From the NCBI GenBank assembly GCA_049347715.1, contig CP186339.1, positions 3,906,001 through 3,970,000 on the forward strand: a stretch of 64,000 nucleotides of DNA, given 5' to 3'. The notes under the pieces were generated by a model. That model ran no database searches. It worked only from the letters and a program-made list of their open reading frames with translations, and had not been told where the DNA came from. Origin of the DNA: Thalassotalea_B piscium_A (GTDB lineage Bacteria; Pseudomonadota; Gammaproteobacteria; Enterobacterales; Alteromonadaceae). Below are positions 27,233-35,566 of this stretch, in pieces. Each line of letters begins with the position of its first letter. Within the stretch, counting starts at the first letter, position 1. The position numbers and the translations under genes are program-made.

Positions 27233-27814
27233 TCAGCTTTTCAATAAAATAGCATTAAGCCATTTTTCATCTTCTCGGTTAGGTCGGTTATCTCCTGTTA
27301 TCCAGAGCTCATGAATATGCAAATGGGGTAATTGGTTGATCAAATGAGTTAATATACTTTCATTCACGTCAGTGAAAGTGCGACCATTGTTCACTCGCTC
27401 AGTATCTCCGTATTTAAAGCTTACGTACATTACACCACCGCTAACCAATTGATTATCTAAATTGCTTAAGCTAGCTAATAACTTATCTTTACTTACATGC
27501 AATAGAGACGCACAGCACCAAATACCATTAGCAAGGCTAGGTAAAGTAAAATGTTCAAACGTGGTAACACTTACTGGCTGATTGATGAGTTTTTCAGCTT
27601 TTTTTGCTAGCGCTATTGAGGCATCAAATGCCTCGACGTTAAAACCTAAAGATTTAAAATACAAGGCATCACGTCCACTACCACAGCCAGCATCAACAAT
27701 TAAATCACCATGCTTTAAATGCGGTATAAAATGTTGATAAATATTCTCCATATCGACATTCACGGTTGATGAATAGAATTCGGTTGCGTGCTGATTATAG
27801 TATTCGACCGTCAT
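27233..27814 (-). CDS. class I SAM-dependent methyltransferase
   Basis: Small (193-residue) methyltransferase of the TehB/UbiE-like type. The SAM-binding motif I is IVDAGCGSGRDALYF, followed by the acidic motif II residue in VEAFDAS. The start is set at MTVEYYNQHATEF (27814) because AAAGGA lies 6 bases upstream; a further upstream ATG has no ribosome binding site. No target-recognition domain or DNA-methylase NPPY motif is seen, so it probably modifies a small molecule. It lies upstream of the helicase fusion in the same direction and may share its transcript. Confidence 0.85.
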   Translation of the reverse strand: MTVEYYNQHATEFYSSTVNVDMENIYQHFIPHLKHGDLIVDAGCGSGRDALYFKSLGFNVEAFDASIALAKKAEKLINQPVSVTTFEHFTLPSLANGIWCCASLLHVSKDKLLASLSNLDNQLVSGGVMYVSFKYGDTERVNNGRTFTDVNESILTHLINQLPHLHIHELWITGDNRPNREDEKWLNAILLKS

Positions 27815-28002
27815 TAATAATCCTTTAGCCATTAGGTGCTATATGATGAAGTGTACACCTTATTTTCTATCTGTAGCAATCTTAAAAAAACACTAAGCAA
27901 GCCTAAAAGAAACATTAATTCAATTAGTTGTGAAGAATAAAACAATAAATTTTATTTGATTTTTATTATGCTTATAGTATTACAGGACTTGCTAGGCACA
28001 AA

Positions 28003-28140
28003 ATGAGTTACATTCCAGTTTCAACTAAAAGTGTTTATAAGCAAAGGCAAACGGTATACCCAAGAGTTCAAAAATACAATGGAGACCTACAACGGGTTAT
28101 CGCTCATTTATTTAAGCTATTTATCGGCAATACATCATAG
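28003..28140 (+). CDS. possible small protein of 45 residues, unknown
   Basis: Open frame MSYIPVSTKSVYKQRQTVYP onward, basic (about ten Lys/Arg), with a short hydrophobic stretch VIAHLFKLFIG near the end. A weak TAGG site lies 7 bases before the ATG and an AT-rich TATAGT box lies about 25 bases upstream. I do not recognise it, and no neighbour runs in the same direction. It may be a chance frame. Confidence 0.25.
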   Translation: MSYIPVSTKSVYKQRQTVYPRVQKYNGDLQRVIAHLFKLFIGNTS

Positions 28141-28335
28141 GTCGAAGAAAAACACGATTTGAGTAAAAGTTCGGAGGGGTTTTAGGCTCTGCGCCATATT
28201 TGCTTACTTAATATTTATAGATGATTATTTTCAAATACATTTCATAACAGGCTTATAAAAAGCCTACATAGCGAATTTTAGTCACCAACCACCTACAAAA
28301 AAGTGATTCCTTGTATGCTTGCCTAATGGGAAAGC

Positions 28336-28369
28336 TACCGCCATATCATAAAAAATGCCTATGGCGGTA
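28336..28369. repeat. perfect 10-bp inverted repeat (stem-loop)
   Basis: TACCGCCATA / TATGGCGGTA separated by 14 AT-rich bases, about 40 bases after the stop of the minus-strand gene that follows. A run of A follows on the plus side, which reads as a T-run before the stem on the minus strand, so it is not a canonical terminator for that gene. It may still protect the 3' end or be a repeat unit. Confidence 0.45.
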
Positions 28370-28406
28370 AAAAGTCATTAAAACTACGATTATTTATATA
28401 TAAGTT

Positions 28407-29936
28407 TTATAGGCCTACCTCACCAATAAAACGCTCCCAGTTTCTATGCTGTTTGGTTAACTCTGAAGCCATTTCTCGATCTTGCGCTGCATTTTCAAAA
28501 TGGTTATTCATCAACGAACTTTGATTTTTCATAATTGATGATAGGTCTGCGGTATTATCTGCAATCAACCTAACTTGACGTTTTAAATCTTTCATTGACC
28601 GCTTAAAAGTTCTAACAAAGCTCTTAAATTCGTTACTTTCAAGATGACGAAGAGCCGCATCTGTACTATTAAACTCTTGCTTCAACAAGTCATTCATTCT
28701 ATTAACAACCATCATATAACCGGCTTTTTCGTCACTTGACAAGTCTTCCGCTGATTGCTCCAATATTTTTGATTGCACTAATAATCTGCGAGCATCTTTT
28801 TCTTCGCTGAAATAGCTAAGTATCCCCACATATTCACTTTTTTCTAGTTCGTAAGCGCGGTCATTTGCTTCTCTTACTTGTTTTGCTGTGGGGTAGGCAA
28901 TTACAAAGTCGTTATACGCGTTGATGGTATCGATATCGTCAACTAATTCAAATGCTAAACTATGCATTTTCATTAACGCTTCAGTCGAGAAGGTCACTGA
29001 TGGATACGAAGAAATAAACCAATCATAAGCGATTATATTATTTTGACTTTTTACTAACTCATAAATTGATTTTATCGCTTCTCCCTTTAATTTATGAGAT
29101 GGAAAGTGTTCGATAAATTGTTTGTGTGAATCTATATTGTTGAATTTAGAAAAGTGATTATAGGCGAATTTTACCATTTCATCATATTCTTGCTGCGTAA
29201 TCGCATCACTGAATTTTATCGGCATATCATCGATAGAACCCTTTCGATAAATTTCATCATTCTTATATTTTTTAGTTAATGTAATTAGCTTATCAATATT
29301 GTTAAATGAGTCATGGTAAAGCGTATTGATTTCTCGAATATAACCATCTCTTTCGCTTTTAATATTGTCTTGTCTTTGTTGTCTAGCTTTTACAACCAAT
29401 TCATATGATTCACGAGCACTAACACCAATAGGAGTTTCAGCGAAATCTGCAGCTAATTTTTGCAATGATTCTTGAGCGCCTTCTTTCAATAAATTTTGAA
29501 TAATTCTATTGCTTCTTTTTTTGTAATGATGAGAATTCCACAAATAGCTTTTTTCTGATTTAGAACTGTCCATATTCACATTTGCTGAAAAAAAGATTTC
29601 TTTGCCTTCCATGCGAGAGGCAGCTTTACAAGAAAGTACTTTGGCTTTTAACAATTTAATTTCGTTAGTTCCTTGCCAGTGAGGTAAATTTTTAAACTTT
29701 TTCGTCTTAAAATTATCAGCGGGATCTAAAAGTGCAAGCTTACAACCTGAAGCGTATTCCCTAATACGAAAATCCGCATCGCCTAATTCAATGCGCTTTT
29801 TGACACTTGGTCCTGTGATAAAGCCAACCAAATCAGCAGATGAATTGTGGGTATGATACAGATCCCTAAGACTAGGCTCACTCGCGTGCGCAGACAGGTT
29901 TATTAAAACCAAAAGTATATATATTAATTGTTTCAA
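28407..29936 (-). CDS. secreted helical-repeat protein of unknown function
   Basis: I do not recognise this protein. With the TTG start at 29936 (preceded by AGGATAAATAC) it begins with a clean signal peptide, KQLIYILLVLINLSAHAS, so export to the periplasm is likely; an ATG 12 codons upstream has no ribosome binding site and would spoil the signal. Residues about 230-375 show TPR-like helical repeats with a recurring F(I/V)xxxxP pattern (KQFIEHFPSHK, WFISSYPSVT, DFVIAYPTAK). The last 120 residues are predicted helical/coiled-coil. It is divergent from the TonB-C-domain protein at 30103, and the two may share a regulatory region. Confidence 0.7.
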   Translation of the reverse strand: MKQLIYILLVLINLSAHASEPSLRDLYHTHNSSADLVGFITGPSVKKRIELGDADFRIREYASGCKLALLDPADNFKTKKFKNLPHWQGTNEIKLLKAKVLSCKAASRMEGKEIFFSANVNMDSSKSEKSYLWNSHHYKKRSNRIIQNLLKEGAQESLQKLAADFAETPIGVSARESYELVVKARQQRQDNIKSERDGYIREINTLYHDSFNNIDKLITLTKKYKNDEIYRKGSIDDMPIKFSDAITQQEYDEMVKFAYNHFSKFNNIDSHKQFIEHFPSHKLKGEAIKSIYELVKSQNNIIAYDWFISSYPSVTFSTEALMKMHSLAFELVDDIDTINAYNDFVIAYPTAKQVREANDRAYELEKSEYVGILSYFSEEKDARRLLVQSKILEQSAEDLSSDEKAGYMMVVNRMNDLLKQEFNSTDAALRHLESNEFKSFVRTFKRSMKDLKRQVRLIADNTADLSSIMKNQSSLMNNHFENAAQDREMASELTKQHRNWERFIGEVGL

Positions 29937-30102
29937 GTATTTATCCTGATTATATTCATATAAAACCATCATATATGATATTTATGACTTAGTTAAATTA
30001 GTATTATCAATGTATTAATTAAAAGTGATAATATTTGGTCAATCGTAACTTTCTTACGTATAAATCCTTTAGGGGATACTCTTAAAAAAATGGAGTCTAT
30101 TT

Positions 30103-31494
30103 ATGACCAATCTTGCATCTCTTGTCGCTATTATTGTCTTAGGGATATTTTGCACATATGAAGCGCAAGCTGACGAAGATATTAACTGCTCCAATTATAA
30201 TAATACTTGGAGCGACACTCTCATTTTACCTGAAGAAATTAGTAATATTATTCTACCTAATTACCCTATACGCCATGCGGAAAAAGGGTTGGTAGGTGGG
30301 TGCGTCATTGCAAATTTCAATATAGATAAAACCGGAAATGCTAGAGATGTAGTCATAATCAGCGCTGATACTAAAAGGATTTTTGATCGTGAAGTAAAAA
30401 GAGCTATACGGAAATCAAATTTCATCGAGCTTGCAGAAACACAAGGTGCAAAACTTGCTTTTGAATTTGCACTGTATGAAAAAAATGTTGAGAACAATAA
30501 AGCATTTTTTGTTTATCCTTTGAAGTCTGTAATTCATGAAAGTAAAGCATACGATAAGGCTTATGCATTAGAGCGTTCTGAGCCTAAATACCCTTTAGTA
30601 GCGGCCAGATCAGGGCAATCAGGTTGGACTCTTTTAAGTACAATTATTAATAATAAAGGTATTCCTGAAGATATAGTCGTAATCTATTCTAGTGGGGTGC
30701 GTGCATTTGACATAGAAGCCAAAAAGGCGCTTGCTAAATGGATTTATACTCCTAGTAATAGAAAAGATAAAACATCTGAAGCTAGTCACATTTTAGTTAA
30801 ACTGGCGTTCAACCCACATACTCGAAATAATGAGATTAGTGAAAAGTTTTCCCTTCGATACGAAGAAGCTCAAACATCGATTAAAAACAATAATCTGTCA
30901 ACAACTAAGCAATTGTTAGAAGCGTTAGACACAGGAGCCTATTTAAGTTTTCAAGAACGGTTAATGATGTCTGAAATAAACGCTCGCTATTTCAGAAAAA
31001 CCAACGATTTTCCCTCTGAAATAGAATCATTAATTGATTTATATGAAACGGTAAAAACTTATTATAAAGAGCCTTCAGACTTTCGTACCAGTGTAATACT
31101 TAGCATGTATAAGGCATTTTTTAATAACAATGAATATAAGCGCATGACAGATGTGTACAACTTTACGCAAACACTTACAGATAAAGAACAGTTTAACTCT
31201 AGGTTACAAAAACATGTATTATCTATAAAAGCTATTCATGAAGCTGATAACCCTATCGTTCGCAAAGCAAAAGTCACAGGAAAAAACAGCTTTTCACACC
31301 TTTTAACCAAAAAGTCTTTTTCAATTGAATTACAAAAAGGAAAAATTGATAACATTGATATAAGGTGTGATTTTGGTAGACAAGAAACTAAATTTGAATC
31401 TGAAAAAGTTTATAAAATTGAAGATGATTTAGGTGATTGCATGTTATTAGTTGCTGCGGAAAAACAGACTGAATTTATACTAAGAGAACGATAA
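30103..31494 (+). CDS. exported protein with two TonB C-terminal-like domains
   Basis: 463 residues starting after a good GGAG site. A signal peptide (MTNLASLVAIIVLGIFCTYEAQA) is followed by two regions resembling the TonB C-terminal domain: about 45-110 (PNYPIRHAEKGLVGGCVIANF ... FDREVKRAI) and about 155-215 (EPKYPLVAARSGQSGWTLLS ... FDIEAKKALAKWIYTP). The remaining 240 residues are helical and unrecognised. Unlike true TonB there is no stable membrane anchor or Pro-rich linker, so energy transduction is doubtful; binding to outer-membrane proteins or peptidoglycan is an alternative. It is the sole rightward gene here. Confidence 0.75.
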   Translation: MTNLASLVAIIVLGIFCTYEAQADEDINCSNYNNTWSDTLILPEEISNIILPNYPIRHAEKGLVGGCVIANFNIDKTGNARDVVIISADTKRIFDREVKRAIRKSNFIELAETQGAKLAFEFALYEKNVENNKAFFVYPLKSVIHESKAYDKAYALERSEPKYPLVAARSGQSGWTLLSTIINNKGIPEDIVVIYSSGVRAFDIEAKKALAKWIYTPSNRKDKTSEASHILVKLAFNPHTRNNEISEKFSLRYEEAQTSIKNNNLSTTKQLLEALDTGAYLSFQERLMMSEINARYFRKTNDFPSEIESLIDLYETVKTYYKEPSDFRTSVILSMYKAFFNNNEYKRMTDVYNFTQTLTDKEQFNSRLQKHVLSIKAIHEADNPIVRKAKVTGKNSFSHLLTKKSFSIELQKGKIDNIDIRCDFGRQETKFESEKVYKIEDDLGDCMLLVAAEKQTEFILRER

Positions 31495-31844
31495 TTATAA
31501 AGATTCAATTCCTGAAAAGATCTTTGATACATCTAATCGTCTGAAACTAGTCAAAATCTGGAGTGAAAGTTTAATTTATAATGGAGGGAGTGATCTGCTT
31601 TCAAGTAGCTCGCGGCAGTTTTTAGTCACTACAATTACTGCTAACTTCAATGTAGATGACAACTTTTCTTCGACTCTGATGGCACCTATATTTTATCCTA
31701 GATTAAATCCAGTTTGTGGTCTGCGTAGATCCAAGAGTAACTTGGATCTACGCTTGTGCAATCAGTTCACGCTAAACAAAGTTTTCTGTAAAATAGTCTA
31801 AATTTAGTAGCCACACTGAATGCTTACAGGGTTAAATTCCTAGT
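31495..31844. other. 350-base intergenic region between converging genes
   Basis: It lies between the TonB-C-domain gene (plus) and the last gene of the pigment operon (minus). The only clear structure is the perfect stem-loop at 31723-31753, listed separately. No coding frame stands out. Confidence 0.4.
31723..31753. repeat. perfect 13-bp stem-loop between converging genes
   Basis: GCGTAGATCCAAG and its exact reverse complement CTTGGATCTACGC flank a 5-base loop (AGTAA). It is more stable than most terminators here, but neither side has a T-run. It stands about 90 bases beyond the end of the long pigment operon and 230 bases after the rightward gene. It may act as a 3' barrier or be a small dispersed repeat. 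Confidence 0.6.
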
Positions 31845-32348
31845 TTATAATTCACCTAAATTCGATTGCATTTTAGGCTTTGTCAACCAAACACTAATAT
31901 CCTTAGCCATAGCTTTAACATCACGACCTAATATCGAACAGGTTCCTTTGAAGGCACCAAAAGCACCACCACCAGAAGTTCTTTGTACGTTAAAAGTACC
32001 AATAAGTTTACCAGCTTCTGTCAGTTTACCTGTTGCATGGACCATTTTACCGCCACTCCATGCACCACCACCATTACCATGAACGCGATCAATTTCTACT
32101 GACAAATACTTTTCAACACTCTTCGCTTTATCATCGCTATTTTCAAGCACGGTAAAACCTCGGTCTTTAGCATACGCTTTAATAAAGCGAGAAAATTTTT
32201 CTTCCAACTCACATTCGTCTTTTATCGCATCGCGTATATTGGCACCTTCGGCAAAAGGTATTTTGTTATCAATTACAATTGATTCGGCTAATACGACTGA
32301 CGAGTATATTGATATTAAAAACGATACTACAATTATTTGTGCTTTCAT
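31845..32348 (-). CDS. DUF4410-like exported protein
   Basis: 167 residues with a signal peptide (MKAQIIVVSFLISIYSSVVLA). The mature part has a Cys near residue 46 and another near 137, a long amphipathic segment, and a Gly-rich centre (RTSGGGAFGAFKG), a layout like DUF4410 lipoproteins but without a lipobox. Function is unknown. It starts 9 bases after the preceding gene's stop and is the last gene of the run coupled to the pigment operon. Confidence 0.65.
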   Translation of the reverse strand: MKAQIIVVSFLISIYSSVVLAESIVIDNKIPFAEGANIRDAIKDECELEEKFSRFIKAYAKDRGFTVLENSDDKAKSVEKYLSVEIDRVHGNGGGAWSGGKMVHATGKLTEAGKLIGTFNVQRTSGGGAFGAFKGTCSILGRDVKAMAKDISVWLTKPKMQSNLGEL

Positions 32349-32357
32349 TAGAACCCT

Positions 32358-32807
32358 TTATTTAGCTATTTTAACCAATGTACCTTTCAAAGTAACACCC
32401 GCTAATAAATGGCCTGCGCCACATTCAAATTCTGATGTTGATACAAAATCATGTTTTTTATAATATGACTGAATATTAACAACAGCATTCATGCCTTCCT
32501 TCTTCGCACGTTCTTGTAAAGCAATAAGAGCACTTAACATAACCCACTCACAAGCCTCACTATCTGATTTCATAAATGCATTTGTCTTCTTATTTGACAT
32601 TACTTCACCGTAAGTTTCTGTAGACTTAGGGTAAGATTGTTCACCAAAATAAAGTGCTATATCGTCTAAGAGAACTTTCTTAGCCTTACTTGATTTTAAT
32701 AATGGTTCAATAGGATATTTTCCTACATCATCTTTTGCTTGTACATTTAGTGAAAATAGAAATGTTGAACTGACAATAAAACATATCAATTTGGTTAGTT
32801 TTGTCAT
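32358..32807 (-). CDS. small exported protein of the family often mislabelled excinuclease
   Basis: 149 residues with a signal peptide ending around NVQA (residue 24). The C-terminal part, EGMNAVVNIQSYYKK ... CGAGHLLAGVTLKGTLVK, resembles the YbjQ-type beta-rich domain. Similar small proteins are, from memory, often called 'excinuclease ATPase subunit' in databases, but there is no ATPase or nuclease motif here, so I reject that name. It overlaps the MipA-like gene by 4 bases (ATGA) and so is translationally coupled to it. Role unknown; a periplasmic place is inferred. Confidence 0.65.
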   Translation of the reverse strand: MTKLTKLICFIVSSTFLFSLNVQAKDDVGKYPIEPLLKSSKAKKVLLDDIALYFGEQSYPKSTETYGEVMSNKKTNAFMKSDSEACEWVMLSALIALQERAKKEGMNAVVNIQSYYKKHDFVSTSEFECGAGHLLAGVTLKGTLVKIAK

Positions 32808-33622
32808 AATGACTCCTTGTTGTTATAAAAAACCCACAGTAAACCAACTCCTACGGCCCAACCGTCATCATCAGTTAACAGTGGACTGTTAATTTGTTCA
32901 CTTTGTTTAAATGAATAGTATTTAATAAAACCGCCTAGCCAAAATGATGGTAATTTCATCATCACACCCGATGATAAATCTACACCTGCAAAGCCTGCAT
33001 TATTTTGAAATTTATTACGCTGAGCGGTTTGATATTGCTTTTCAACACCATAGTAATAGTCTAAATAGCGCCCACTATTAAAATTAATGTTAAACCTAGT
33101 ACTCCATTTCGTTGGATATTTGAAAAAAGTGCTAGTTCGTTCAACTACCGTAGCTAAACCACTGTGCCACCCAACACCATCAAGAGTAGCAAAATCAGTT
33201 GCTGTTACTTTACGTATAAATAACTCACTAAATAGATGATTTTTGGATCTCTGAGTACCTTTCCAAAAATATTTGGCAGATAGGCCTAGTTCAAACGTCC
33301 AGTCAATATCAGGCATTCCTATCCTAGCTCTATTTTTTTCACTTTTTACAGGAACACCTGCTGCGGCTGAAATATCAAAATCAAAGCGCCCTTTCTGCCA
33401 TAATGATGACGTGATTCCTTGGCGATCGATCGATATTTTTTTATCTTGATAATAAATATATGGCAGTGGTACAAGATATTCTGTTTGCTCGTTTGAACCT
33501 GGATAATCTGGTATGGATAAAGCAAAAGCACCTACACCTAATTGCAGGAAATAATCATCTTCAGCATACGCTTGAGTACATATAGAATATAAAAATAAAA
33601 ACAATCCCCCTGCTTTAGTCAT
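32804..33622 (-). CDS. MipA/OmpV-family outer-membrane protein
   Basis: 272 residues: a signal peptide to about TQAYA (residue 19), then a beta-barrel pattern with the family's early FALSIPDYPGSNEQTEYLVP segment, repeated aromatic strand ends and a terminal strand ending GLLWVFYNNKE. MipA/OmpV proteins are outer-membrane proteins, some tied to murein enzymes or solute passage. The start overlaps the stop of the upstream ketosynthase by 8 bases, which ties it to the aryl polyene operon. A role in outer-membrane placement of the pigment is only an inference. Confidence 0.82.
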   Translation of the reverse strand: MTKAGGLFLFLYSICTQAYAEDDYFLQLGVGAFALSIPDYPGSNEQTEYLVPLPYIYYQDKKISIDRQGITSSLWQKGRFDFDISAAAGVPVKSEKNRARIGMPDIDWTFELGLSAKYFWKGTQRSKNHLFSELFIRKVTATDFATLDGVGWHSGLATVVERTSTFFKYPTKWSTRFNINFNSGRYLDYYYGVEKQYQTAQRNKFQNNAGFAGVDLSSGVMMKLPSFWLGGFIKYYSFKQSEQINSPLLTDDDGWAVGVGLLWVFYNNKESL

Positions 33623-34841
33623 GGTGACGTTTAAATATCAACGAAGTATTAATTCCACCAAAAGCAAAATTATTTGTCATTACGTAATCAGTTGTTATTT
33701 CGCGACCTTTGCTCCTTATATAATCTAAAGGCGCACACTCTTCGTCTATTTCTGTCAAGTTTATCGTCGGTGCAAACCAATTTTCAGACATCATATTAAT
33801 GCAAGCCCAAGCTTCAATCGCCCCACAAGCCCCTAAAGTATGCCCTAGGTAGCTTTTTAATGAGCTTATAGGTTTGGCTCCAAGTAAATTAAATGTAGCA
33901 TGAGACTCCGCTATATCACCTCGCTCTGTTGCTGTGCCATGCGCATTTACATAGCCTATTGTGGCAGCATCAATATTTGCGTCATCTAATGCAAGCATCA
34001 TTGCTTTTTCCATTGTATCTGACGTTGGTAAAGTAACGTGGAGACCATCAGAGTTACTACCAAAACCTACCACTTCAGCAAGAATTTTTGCGCCTCTTGC
34101 CTTGGCATGTTCATATTCTTCAAGTATTAAAGTTCCCGCGCCTTCTCCAATTACTAGACCATCACGATTTTTATCAAAAGGGCGTGGTGTTTGCTCAGGA
34201 GTCTCGTTTTTTACACTGGTCGCATATAAAGTATCAAATACTGCAGCTTCACTCGCACAAAGTTCTTCGGCTCCACCCGCTACCATGATTTTTTGTTTAC
34301 CAAATTTTATAGCTTCATAAGCATAACCAATGCCTTGAGAAGCTGATGTACACGCAGAGCTTGTTGTTATCACTCTACCTTTGATCCCAAAAAAAACACC
34401 AACATTGACGGCAGTAGTATGCCCCATCATTTGTATATAGCTAGTTGCAGTAACCCCTTCCATTGAACCAGTGTCCAACATCCGACCAAAAGGGATTATT
34501 GGATCTGTTGAACCTGTTGATGACCCATAAGCAATACCGGTATCACCATTAGTTAAACACGGCTGATCTAACAGTTCAGCTTGTTCAAGTGCTAATTCAG
34601 TCGCTCTTGTTGCCATTAAAGAAATCCGCCCCATAGAGCGTACTTGCTTTCTTTTATAATGTTTAGGTTTTACAAAACTTGTCACTGGTGCCGCTAAACG
34701 GGTATTCATATCTTGAATATAATCCCACTCAGGCATTGCTATTACAGCGTTTTTTCCCTCTTCTATATTATTTTTAAACTCTGGCCAAGTATCCCCAAGC
34801 GCCGTGATCACCGACATCCCCGTAACAACAACTCGCTTCAT
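33615..34841 (-). CDS. apeR: aryl polyene ketosynthase, ApeR-like
   Basis: Beta-ketoacyl-ACP synthase of the FabF type, 408 residues, expected to start or extend the polyene chain with malonyl-ACP. The catalytic Cys lies in TSSACTSASQG (about residue 165), and the two catalytic histidines in NAHGTATERGD (about 300) and YLGHTLGACG (about 335). It overlaps the reductase gene upstream by one base and the MipA-like gene downstream by 8. In characterised E. coli/Xenorhabdus clusters, ApeR is a stand-alone ketosynthase next to ApeQ; the order here is the same. Confidence 0.9.
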   Translation of the reverse strand: MKRVVVTGMSVITALGDTWPEFKNNIEEGKNAVIAMPEWDYIQDMNTRLAAPVTSFVKPKHYKRKQVRSMGRISLMATRATELALEQAELLDQPCLTNGDTGIAYGSSTGSTDPIIPFGRMLDTGSMEGVTATSYIQMMGHTTAVNVGVFFGIKGRVITTSSACTSASQGIGYAYEAIKFGKQKIMVAGGAEELCASEAAVFDTLYATSVKNETPEQTPRPFDKNRDGLVIGEGAGTLILEEYEHAKARGAKILAEVVGFGSNSDGLHVTLPTSDTMEKAMMLALDDANIDAATIGYVNAHGTATERGDIAESHATFNLLGAKPISSLKSYLGHTLGACGAIEAWACINMMSENWFAPTINLTEIDEECAPLDYIRSKGREITTDYVMTNNFAFGGINTSLIFKRHHD

Positions 34842-35566
34842 TAAATCAACCCACCATTAATAGAAATAACTTGGCGCGTTATATATGCCGCAGAATCAGA
34901 CATTAAAAAAGCAACAGTTGCAGCAACTTCTTCAGGCTGGCCCATGCGACGTAAAGGGATCATTTTTAACATTTCTTCTACCGGTATTTCAGTTGTCATC
35001 TCTGTTTCAATTAGTCCAGGTGCAACACAGTTAACCGTTATTTTTCGCTTGGCAAGTTCCAAAGATAACGCCTTAGTTGCACCTATAATGCCCGCTTTCG
35101 CAGCACTATAATTAACTTGTCCGCGATTACCTGCAATACCTGAAACAGAAGCCATAGTAACTATTCTTCCACCTTTTCGACCTTGAACCATTGGCATAAC
35201 TGTCGGGTGCACTACATTATAAAAGCCTTCTAATCCAGTTTTTATAACAACATCCCAATCGTCACCTGTCATTGCAGGAAAAGCCATATCGCGCGTTAAG
35301 CCAGCATTACAAACAACGCCATAATAGGCTCCATTTACTTCAATATCCTGTTCAATAGCTATTCTAGCTTTTTCACGATCGCAGACATCGAATTGTAAAA
35401 TATTTACCTGTTGTCCTAGTGCTAAAATTTGCTCACCGACTTCTTTAGCTTGTGCCAAACCACTACGACAATGCAAAGTAATATTAAAGCCTTGCTTGGC
35501 TAACTCAAGCGCAATTGCTTTACCGATTCCTCGACTCGAGCCTGTGACTAAAATGCGTTTATTCAC
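34841..35566 (-). CDS. apeQ: 3-oxoacyl-ACP reductase, ApeQ-like (FabG family)
   Basis: NADPH-dependent ketoreductase of the short-chain dehydrogenase family, 241 residues; it reduces the beta-keto group in each round of polyene extension. Cofactor motif VTGSSRGIGKAIAL at residue 6, NAG motif at about 88, and the catalytic YSAAKAG tetrad segment at about 154. The closing LMSDSAAYITRQVISINGG is typical FabG. Coupled to apeP (4-base overlap) and apeR (1-base overlap). Confidence 0.93.
   Translation of the reverse strand: MNKRILVTGSSRGIGKAIALELAKQGFNITLHCRSGLAQAKEVGEQILALGQQVNILQFDVCDREKARIAIEQDIEVNGAYYGVVCNAGLTRDMAFPAMTGDDWDVVIKTGLEGFYNVVHPTVMPMVQGRKGGRIVTMASVSGIAGNRGQVNYSAAKAGIIGATKALSLELAKRKITVNCVAPGLIETEMTTEIPVEEMLKMIPLRRMGQPEEVAATVAFLMSDSAAYITRQVISINGGLI

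Larger units (their letters stand above)
27833..28406. other. 574-base region without a recognised gene
   Basis: It should contain the promoter of the methyltransferase-helicase unit (minus strand). It also contains one open frame of 45 codons (28003-28140, listed separately) and an inverted repeat at 28336-28369. Composition is AT-rich like the surroundings. Confidence 0.4.

Noticed and set aside
27233..27814. Reading the methyltransferase as the DNA methylase of a restriction-modification pair
   Set aside because: No NPPY or target-recognition region; it looks like a small-molecule methyltransferase.
30103..31494. Calling the double-domain protein a TonB energy transducer
   Set aside because: No uncleaved N-terminal anchor or Pro-rich spanning region, and no exbB/exbD nearby.
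32358..32807. Name 'excinuclease ATPase subunit' for the small exported protein
   Set aside because: No Walker motif, signal peptide present and far too short; the label appears to be a propagated database error.
33961..34320. 119-residue plus-strand frame opposite apeR
   Set aside because: It is nested in a clear ketosynthase gene; composition mirrors it.
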